Positions 50,880-64,000 of a stretch of 64,000 nucleotides of DNA are shown in pieces. The stretch covers positions 6,087,681 through 6,151,680 of the forward strand of contig OZ022584.1 in the NCBI GenBank assembly GCA_963669155.1, in the 5' to 3' direction. Numbering within the stretch: the first letter of the stretch is position 1; each line of letters starts with the position of its first letter. Under the pieces are notes generated by a model. It had not been told where the DNA came from. It searched no databases and saw only the letters and a list, made by a program, of their open reading frames with translations. The translations under genes were made by a program, and so were the position numbers. The stretch is from Arbacia lixula. Its lineage: Eukaryota; Echinodermata; Echinoidea; Arbacioida; Arbaciidae.

Positions 50880-52067
50880 GTAAATAAATGGTCTAGTCTC
50901 GGGTTCACTGGTTGGCGACTGGCCCGGCCCGGCCCGCTGATTGCCGGCTGGCTTCTGTCTTACTATTTTGGCCCTGTTTCTGCATTAGAATGCCAGTTAG
51001 AACTCATGCTTGACTATGATGTTAAACCGTTTCTCAAAGAGAATGCTAAGTCAGATATCAGTGACATCTCAGCTGTATCGATACGGATCTGGACTTCCTG
51101 ACATTTTATTAGACAGGAATAACCGTCTCATTTGTTTGGGGCATTCTTTAATCGAAATTGCATTTTGGAAAATATAGATAAACAAGTTAAATGTGGTGAT
51201 AGAAGTATATTGTTTAAAATGTTGATTATTCTATGCTTATTTATGGCTTGATGCATAACAAATTGTTTGTACCACACATTTTCTTGTGTTTAATTAATCA
51301 TTTTTTCTAACATGCTTTCCATTTTGATCATATTCATGTTGAAAGATACCATTTTAATGCTTGTCTAGGCAAACATGCCATACAATTAATGTCTAAATAT
51401 TGTAAAAAGTTGTTCATAAATGCATGTATTGCATGTCACAGCAGATAAAACATTTCAATCAAATGTACAGTTGATAATCTTAAAAGAAATAAGCAAACAC
51501 TAGAGAGTTTTGAACATAAAAAAGCCTGAAAATGTTGGCATACTTAGATCTTTTTGATCCACGGAATGCTCGAATGATAATATTATTAAATATTTGTTTT
51601 AATAGCTTTGTCATGAATTTCATTTGAGCATGCAAACCCATACCCCATAACTCCAACACAGCTGATTTAATGATTGGCTAAGTTTGACAAATTTATGCAA
51701 CAGAAGTTGATCACACTCAACAATACTAGCATGTATACTGTAGACTGTAGTTGTGTAAAATATTATATTGGACGCCCTGCTTCTCTGTTATTCTGGTTGA
51801 CTATAATAGTAATGTTGCACTTAAGGGCAGAAGTATTCTTGTTTTACAATCCTGACTGCTCCAGCCTCTAGTCAACATTCATTTGGGATGACAATAAACA
51901 TTCTTACTTGACATACAGTGTACTTGTATGACGGAGGAGGATGCTTAAATGTTTGGCTGTAAGAAGTTTCTGCATTATCGATCGTGTCAATTCATTAAAG
52001 CTCTAGTGATGATTTTTGGCTGTGTTTGTGTTACATGTGTTGTCACTGCTGTGTCTTCTCGTTTCAG
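50880..52067. other. UBOX5 intron 1, no other feature
   Basis: AT-rich, no repeats or coding recognised; an intronic interval if the leader exon is correct. Confidence 0.4.
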
Positions 52068-52114
52068 GTCTGGCAATGTCCTGAAACTCAGTCCTCATCC
52101 TACACCTGTGTGAT

Positions 52115-55100
52115 ATGGCTGTGAACTTGTGCAGTTTGGCGTATGGCACCACCGTTACATGTTCATCAGTGAGTGCAGATGGCTACGAGCCAGAGAATCT
52201 CCTAAAGCCGGGGCGATTTGGTCAGTGGGTAGGTTTCCTTGCGGAGCATTTCATCAAGCCCCCACTCAACATCACTTTCACTTTCCCTTTCAAGGTTGAC
52301 ATCTGTAGCATCATTCTTGATCCCAGTGTTGGCTCGCATAGATCAAGTGGCCTTGAAATCTTCTCTGCCAGTCTACCATGGGAGAATTACCCCTCTAAAA
52401 GTGCCGTGGGAGCATCAGAGACATCTAAACAAAAGCAATTTAAGGATGTTGTTGCTACAAATATTGGGAAAGGTTATTGCAACAATGTGTCACCAAGAGT
52501 AATACAGTTTGTAAACAGGAGATACAGGTCGCGTTTCAGAGATTGGACAGCTCCTGCTTCATATCCAGAGGAAGCGATTGATGTGCTCACACGCGACCTT
52601 CGCTGTTCAAGTCCTGCAATGCTGAGAGATGTTAATCAGGTGATGGTGCGGATCACAAGGTCACAGGGTGGATCAGTGCCTGCATTGAAGAAGGTGGAGA
52701 TATGGGGACAGCCTTCATCATCCTGCGATAAATCAACAATCCAGAAGATCTTGGAGACAACAAAATGCCTGCAGGATATTATATCAAATCGAGAACACCC
52801 ATCAACCTCAAGCATGGTGGGTATCGAAAAGGGGGCAGGCACCTCGAAGCGGAAAGTGACTGAGAGAACACTGGACTCTCGTGCTGATAGTAAAGACGTG
52901 CATGTAGATAATGAAGAGGAGACATGTCCGGAGGAATTTCTTGATCCAATCACCTGCCACGTGATGGCCATGCCAATCCTACTCCCGTCAGGCCACACTA
53001 TCGACCAGCAAACTCTAGAAAAGCATGGCAAGATTGAAGCGACATGGGGGCGTCCCCCAAATGACCCTTTCACTGGAATTCCATTTTCAGCCAGCAGTAA
53101 ACCCATCACCAATGTGAAGCTTAAGGCTAGGCTTGATAGATTTCTCTTGATGGGTGGAAGTGCTTTTAAAAATGTTCCAAGAACTGCTGGGGATGCCAAG
53201 GAGATCGTGTCAGCTCTGAGTGCCAAGACTTCTGTTTTAGTGCGATCCCAAAATGGTGATGGAGACCATAATAAGCCTGCAGAAATATTGAGCACCTGTC
53301 AGCGTGTGCCAGAGTTAGTCGAGAAAGAAAGAGGAAAGTTTGCAGATGCTGCTTCACCTCAGAAACGACCAGAAAAGAGGACTCTTCAAATGACTTCACC
53401 ATCTGGCTCTGACAAGCAGACCGATGAACCACTACCCAAGAAATCAAGAGTATATGGGGTACGTGTGTCCATGAGGACCATGTCCATGTGCAATACCGGA
53501 AACTTGCAAAAGACAACTAAAGAAGGTATGAAGTGATATCCCATATTATTTTCCACTCAAGTAAGATTGATAGATGCATGATCAAAGTTTGTAGCAAAAG
53601 ACATACCTCCATAACGTTTCTATATTACTATAAGCTCTGGGCTACCTTGCATAAAAGTCAATTTTTAATTCAGCTTTTTAGACTAAAGCATTGAGTTTCA
53701 TGCTGAACTGGACAAAATATACCATGGTTTAAACCTGTGGCTCCTTCCCTTTCTTCCATTTCCCTTTCCCTATGCCAATTCATTTGAGCTGTAGTGTAAG
53801 TCTTCACACATTTTATATCCACCAGAGTTGTGGTTGATGCTTACAGTTAAAATTAAGATAGAGAAATATGCCTAAATGGACAAAAATGCTTTTTAAGGAA
53901 ACAGTTAAAACAAAATCATTAGTCAATTAGATTATTAGTCAAAATTAGTCAAAATCATTAGTCTTAGACAACTGAATCAACTTTTGTTTTTGTCTGCCAT
54001 ATCGTACTTTCTCATCCTTTTCATTTTTCTTAATTGTACATGTATAAATAACAATAATTAGGATGTGTAACTGTCATTATAAAAAGTCCTTTGAGAAGAT
54101 AACTCACTTTATCTAGGCTGCAAAAATGAAGAAAAAATACAGTATAGAAAATTAAGGAAAATGGAAGTTTTTCTTGTTTATAAAGAGAGTTTGCTATTAG
54201 TGTTTTGTTTACATTTCCACTTCCTTATGTTACGTGTACGTGCAGATCCAGTAAGCCACGAGAAGACAGTGTCTACCAGTCTGGATGATGCCTTGGCCTC
54301 TACCCTGGCCTCTCTGCCCTCATTCACAAGACCTAAAGTCGTCAATGAGAGCAGAGGTATGTGCAAGTTGGAAGCAGTTTGCCAGTGCATGTGTACATGT
54401 ACACTACAGCTCAAAGGCATTGGCATCGGGTAAAGGGAAAGGGAAGAAATTGAAGGACCCGCCGTTTTAAACTGCGGTAAACTTTGTCCAGTTCAGCATG
54501 AAACATGATGTGTCTTTGGCGAAAGCATCATGTTTCATGCTGAACTGGGCAAAATATACCACGGTTTAAAACTGAGGCTCCTTTCCTTTCTCTTTCCCTG
54601 TGCCAATTCCTTTAAGCTGGAGTGTATGTGCAAATGGAAGCAGTTTGCCAGTGCATGTGTACGTGTAGCTAGTATTCTCCAGTTATACCACAAGCAAAGT
54701 GACATTGTTTATGTCACTGTCCATTGTAGTGGAGAAGCCATTTGAACAATGGTAGATCTAGAGGGTGGGTGGGTAGAGGGGGGGGGGGGGGGGAGGGAAG
54801 TGTGGGAGAGGGGAAGGGGGAGGGGGTTAAACCCACCTCCCTCTGGATCTAAATTTTAAAAAATGGGTTCATTGGGGAATTTTAGGGGCGTTGAATACTG
54901 TAATCCTTTTTTAAGTGTGTGTGGAAAGGCCATTATATTGTAATCACATCCCTTTGATATTTAAGGGTAGTAATGGTAGAGAAAATGTGACCATAATCAA
55001 TTGAGCCCCGTTTTTGCCATAAACATGGCCTGGGTCCTATTCGTGTTTGATTTCAGGATACCGGGAAGGAATCATCTAATGATGGAATTAAATGGAAATG

Positions 55101-55496
55101 AAAATTATTACGCTGCGTTGTCATTACCATTACCACTAAAACCTTTAATATATACCTTTGGTTGCAAAAACTCCATTGGTGGGTTTCACATGTATTGAAT
55201 GTGCCCATGTGACTGAAAAAGTTGATTTACATATATGTCCCTGTAAATCTTTTAATGTCAAAGACATGTTTTCTTTACCCCCTGCAGACAGACTCTGTGA
55301 ATCTCCACCCAGCGTCTGTGTGAACTGCAAGGCGGCATCAGAAGCCTCTGGAAGGATCTTTTACCGGTTGCCATGCCAGCATCTCATCTGTCGGGCGTGC
55401 ACCCCCTCCCCCTTCTCCAGCTTGAGGGGGAGTATGTGTAACATGTGCAACCACCCTTTCACCCCCTCAGACTTATCCCGGGTACACATCAGGTGA
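52115..55496 (+). CDS. UBOX5: RING finger protein 37 / U-box domain E3 ligase
   Basis: E3 ubiquitin ligase with a nuclear role in vertebrates. Coding exons 52115-53525, 54246-54356 and 55288-55496 join in phase (1,731 nt, 576 aa; human about 541). The N-terminus MAVNLCSLAYGTTVTCSSVS, then ADGYEPENLL and EHFIKPPLNITFTFPFKVDI, is the conserved RNF37 domain. The U-box starts near residue 271 (CPEEFLDPITCHVMAMPILL, SGHTIDQQTLEKHG, NDPFTGIPF, LKARLDRFL) and lacks zinc ligands, as U-boxes do. A lysine-rich linker (QKRPEKR, PLPKKSRV) could carry a nuclear signal. The last exon encodes a C-terminal RING-like finger (CVNCKAASEASGRIFYRLPC, CQHLICRACT, CNMCNHPF). The ATG has an acceptor 47 bp upstream and starts the conserved domain. 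Introns 2 and 3 contain family B MITEs. Divergent from GALC. Confidence 0.93.
53678..53798. mobile_element. MITE family B, right half (UBOX5 intron)
   Basis: Only the centre-to-right arm: TTTCATGCTGAACTGGACAA ... CCAATTCATTTGAGCTGTAG plus TGTA. Confidence 0.8.
54400..54626. mobile_element. Fold-back MITE family B, copy 5, with ~40-bp flanking repeats
   Basis: A 227-bp palindrome flanked by near-identical direct repeats at 54,360-54,399 and 54,627-54,665 (both start TGTGCAA and contain GGAAGCAGTTTGCCAGTGCA). The left repeat begins inside the donor of UBOX5 exon 3, so the duplication copies a GTATGTGCAA donor-like sequence. Confidence 0.85.
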
Positions 55497-55794
55497 TCAA
55501 AGACAATATTTGGTGGTGATGCCCTTAAAAAATTATCAAAAAAACTGGTTTAAAAATATTTTCAACCTGATGCTTACTAATGATAAAACAAGACTGCCAA
55601 CTAAAGGAGTATAGTTTTGATCTTTATTATGAAGGTTTCAGTGAAAATGCTGATTTTAATCACAACCACCTGTATGTGAAGTTTGACTAGACCTAATGGG
55701 GAAATACTGATTTTAGACAGCTTGTCGACTGGTGTGGCCCACTCTCTGAATACTGGTATAGTAGTCCCTGCAAATAGCGTTGTTTTACTATCTT

Positions 55795-56240
55795 GAAAGG
55801 GATAGTCCACTGTGAAATTAAGTTGGTTTGAAAACAGTAGAAACACAAGACATATTTGTGAAGATTTGATGAAAATCTGTCAAAATCTAAGAAAGTTATT
55901 ATCTTTTGAAATTTCAATTTTGTGATGTCATGTGCAAGGTGCTCTCCCATATGTTGTGTGCTGTATGATTCCATAAATTGCTTTTTTTTTTGTTCATAGA
56001 AGTATGTGTGTAAAAATGTGCTTCTGTATCAAGTGCACAGGTAAAAAGTTGCAAATATTTAAAAAAAAAAATTTGAAAAATGATTTTTTCAAAAGAAATT
56101 GTACACAACATATGGGAGAGCACCCTGCATGTAATGTCACAAAATCAAAACTTTCAAAAATCATAACTGACCTTTTGATGGATTTTCAAAAAACCTTCAC
56201 TTATATGATTTTTACATGTGTCTGGTAAACTACCCCTTTT
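55795..56240. mobile_element. MITE family A, copy 3, after UBOX5 stop
   Basis: Inverted arms GAAAGGGATAGTCCACTGTG / TGGTAAACTACCCCTTTTT, with GGTGCTCTCCCATATGTTGT mirrored by ACAACATATGGGAGAGCACC. Probably transcribed in the UBOX5 3' UTR. Confidence 0.85.
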
Positions 56241-56421
56241 TACATGGAGACAATCAAATGCCCTGTAATCAAGATTGCTTTGCTCATGATTGTACGTCAT
56301 CGTTTTGGTAATTCAAGTATGTGTTCAGCTACAAATTTAGCCTCATCTTAAATCATTAAAGACAAAGAAGAAACTCAGAAGAAATATTTCTTATACAGTG
56401 TGTATGATTTATTCATGTAAA

Positions 56422-56427
56422 AATAAA
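56422..56427 (+). terminator. UBOX5: Candidate polyadenylation signal of UBOX5
   Basis: First clear AATAAA downstream of the stop, about 930 nt away, past the MITE. Confidence 0.35.
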
Positions 56428-57652
56428 ATGAAACAAATCTACAAAATGTGTATGTGATTATGATTTATGTTGGTTCACACGTTGTGTGACAGTGAACAAG
56501 ACAGGTATAACCTTACTACATATATAAGAATCAAAGATGAAAACTATGATTTGGAGTTGACAAATGTTCCTTTATTCAGAATTTACAAAACATTACAAAT
56601 ATTTTGCAAAACATCCTTGGCAAGCGAGTGTGTGAGCACATACACAAGGCTAGATGAGATATGTACATACAGAAGTGTATTAAACTTAACTTTTGTTTTG
56701 AGTGTCTTCAACCAACCGCTCATAGTTCTGCGATAGAACAAAACAAACACTATCAGCTTGGTTGTTTGTTACTGGGACAAAATTAAAAAGGGACCCTTCA
56801 ACATTTTGTCTGCATAACAAAAGACCATGTTCATAGTGAAACACTGTCAACAGCAAAAATATTCAAATGAAAAAGAACATCGGAGCCAGAGAGGCAAACT
56901 ATAAAGAAGTATATTTCAATGTCAAGTTTCATATTTCACATGCTTCGTCTGTGGCTCATGCTATACATTTGTATTTTAAAGAGTTTGCTTTTGTCTAGAA
57001 AAGGTATGACTACCTTAAATATTTGATGTATCATAAGAGTATAAACTTCACTTAAAAGCATTTATTCCCTCCCATACTTGAAATCCATTAGAAGTGGGAA
57101 CATAGTATACAACACACAAATGTTATCGTTTCAAATGCTATTCAACAACAAGAAATCAAGCAATATTGAAATAGGTGACAAACACAATTTCTAAGTAATT
57201 GCTGATTCTAAAGACAGGGTAGCCCTTTTGCAGGCAAAAAAACGCAGAAAATGAAAGAAAATAATGTGTAAGAACTCCCCTGCTAATTATAGAACTGGAC
57301 ACTGACTTTGAGCAAAATCATATTGATGGCTAGATTTCAAGTAGCTTTTGGATGGGTCATCCAAAACCTATCGTCTAGAGACAGAGACCACAATATGCTA
57401 AAGCGCACATCACAGCTTATCGCATCGTAAGTTCATGCATCGAGGCAAGCAATGCACAGCTGAACGAACATTGAAATATGGTATATGAATTTAGACTAGG
57501 GTTGCTACCTTTCAAACGTAAACGAGGATAGTTTTTTCACTTTTCCTGAAAAGATTCATGAAGCTATTACTGTGAAATTTCTTACCCATTATAGTTAGGG
57601 CATATGCTGATTCCTGCTGAGCTTCGTGACTTATTCCAATTGGCTACCCATT
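56428..57652. other. Intergenic interval between convergent UBOX5 and PACRGL
   Basis: No gene or repeat recognised apart from short AT-rich stretches. Confidence 0.5.
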
Positions 57653-58029
57653 CTTTAAAGGTAGTATACTGCACTGGGAAGGCAAAAAAAGTCTTCAAAA
57701 CATGATCGTGGGTAATCTTCTTGCCAATGGTCTTAAATTCATGTATTCCCCATTTTAGAAACTTGCTGAAAGTTATTTGCCCTCAGATGATCCACATCTG
57801 GAATAATTAATGATTATCAGTAAAATCCTCCAAATGTTCGGCCCGAACATTTGGGGGATTTGTGATTTAATGACTAATAACTACAAATGTGGATCATTTG
57901 AGGGCAAATAACTTTCAGCAAGTTTCTAAAATGGGCAATACATGAATTTAAGACCATTGGCAAGAAGATTGCTCACAATCACCTTTTTAAGGCTTTTTTG
58001 TCTTCCCAGTACAATATATTCCCTTTAAG
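57653..58029. mobile_element. Fold-back MITE family C, copy 2
   Basis: Complete palindrome: CTTTAAAGGTAGTATACTGC at the left, AGTACAATATATTCCCTTTA at the right; the centre is the perfect inverted CCAAATGTTCGG / CCGAACATTTGG. Confidence 0.9.
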
Positions 58030-58432
58030 CTTCTTACATCGTTTTGGATTATTCAGTGCTTGGTTTGTTGTACTTATACCAAATTGTACTTGCTATGAAT
58101 TTGCATAATTATCAGCAAGGTAACTCTGGAATTGTTTCCATAGTTACCAATACTACATGCACATTACTCCTACCAACACAAGAAAAGGCAGGTGCATCAT
58201 CTGTTTCATAGAACAGTGGACAAATTTTTGCCAAATTCCTTAATAAAGTGATGGCCTAGGTAAAAAGCTCAGGAGATATGAAGTGGTGGTAATTTACAGT
58301 ATCGGACCTCTGTAATTACAGATTATCACTTTTTATATTTCACTGACTTAGATTATTGTGCTTACACTTGGTGCTGTAATCTATTATCAGCTGCCAAACA
58401 TTGATATCTTTGTTCTTTTTCATGACTGTACA

Positions 58433-58438
58433 TTTATT
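58433..58438 (-). terminator. PACRGL: Candidate polyadenylation signal of PACRGL
   Basis: AATAAA on minus about 150 nt after the PACRGL stop codon. Confidence 0.45.
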
Positions 58439-58589
58439 TTCTATAGTAGGCAATGACTTCTTATCTACCGTATTGAAATTCATTAATTATCAGACAGAAA
58501 ACACAATTCCTACATATTGCATGAATCTGTATAAGTGCATGGACGGAATAACTATATTTTTATCAATGGAGACAAGTTCGCGTCACAGA

Positions 58590-63652
<5,063 letters not shown>

Positions 63653-64000
63653 TGAGGGCGCCGCACTGTGGCGACCATCGCTGGTTTTTCCCCTCCTATT
63701 TCTACCTGTTTTTTGTGAATTGTTTTGTGGACTATGTGTTATTGTCATTACCACTATGCTGTCGATACCGTCAAGCACAGTTATGGCCACTTTTCTGACG
63801 TTTCTGGTTCTGGCATCAGTGTTTTTGACGACTTTCACTTTGGACATTGAGTCATACCCAGATAGCTTGGTATACACACGGACAGAGCTTTGGAACCTAC
63901 GGGATGCCACAGCGGGAACAGTACCGGTTGGGTATGAGGATTTCCCGCGAGAAATCAAACCACGCAAGCGAGGTAAGAGGGGTGGGATCAGGACACGGAC
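63653..64000 (+). mobile_element. 5' end of a second APE-type LINE, cut by window edge
   Basis: An ATG at 63,756 opens a frame that runs to the window end (81 codons): hydrophobic segment (MATFLTFLVLASVFLTTFTL), then ESYPDSLVYTRTELWNLRDA and the basic RPRKRGKRGG-like stretch (EIKPRKRGKRGGIRTR). A Y-[ST]-R-x-x-L-[LW]-x-L-R segment followed by a K/R-rich linker is typical of the start of CR1/L2-type ORF2 before the endonuclease. The element probably begins near 63,653 (GAGGGCGCCGCACTGTGGCG). No 2A motif in the visible part. The minus-strand frame over 63,482-63,967 is a shadow. Confidence 0.6.

Noticed and set aside
52636..53516. Minus-strand frames of 219 and 116 codons
   Set aside because: Shadows of the UBOX5 coding exon.

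Overview
The window reads as nuclear DNA of a marine deuterostome, most likely an echinoderm such as a sea urchin. This is inference from three things: intron-rich animal genes, a dense load of fold-back (MITE-like) repeats and microsatellites, and an APE-type LINE carrying an N-terminal signal-like segment plus a 2A-like motif, a combination described from sea urchin retrotransposons. No species can be proven from the sequence alone.

Layout, left to right. 0.3-2.0 kb: 5'-truncated L1/Tx1-like LINE (minus) flanked on both sides by CA/TG microsatellite. 2.7-3.7 kb: tandem 408-bp units, each with an identical tRNA gene (minus, anticodon UCA), followed by a third unit collapsed into a palindrome. 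5.5 kb: a possible first exon of a minus-strand gene. 6.3-13.2 kb: complete seven-exon CYP2-type cytochrome P450 (plus, 500 aa). 13.2-20.6 kb: no gene recognised; nested fold-back elements. 20.7-49.0 kb: complete galactocerebrosidase gene GALC (minus, 668 aa, 15 coding exons per transcript). Its introns hold an ~8 kb decayed PIF/Harbinger transposon, an open full-length LINE and many MITEs. 49.0-52.1 kb: divergent intergenic region with a CLEAR-like lysosomal motif next to GALC. 50.6-56.4 kb: UBOX5/RNF37 (plus, 576 aa). 58.6-62.7 kb: the 3' five exons of PACRGL (minus; 5' exons lie beyond the window). 63.65-64 kb: the start of another LINE (plus), cut by the window edge.

The most striking observation is in GALC. 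Two adjacent exons of exactly the same length (167 nt) and phase both encode the catalytic WNE segment with the acid/base glutamate, and are about half identical in protein. Using both would break the frame, so they look like mutually exclusive alternative exons giving two GALC enzymes with different active-site segments. Other notable items are the paired tRNAs with a UGA-reading anticodon, a fold-back family with 30-40 bp flanking direct repeats in two copies, a LINE fragment that appears to supply a GALC splice acceptor, and partial dead copies of GALC exon edges inside its introns.

The four host genes are not an operon. P450 and GALC converge, GALC and UBOX5 diverge from a ~1.6 kb interval, and UBOX5 and PACRGL converge. 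Exon joins were worked out by hand from GT/AG sites, reading phase and family similarity. All phases close, which is strong internal support.
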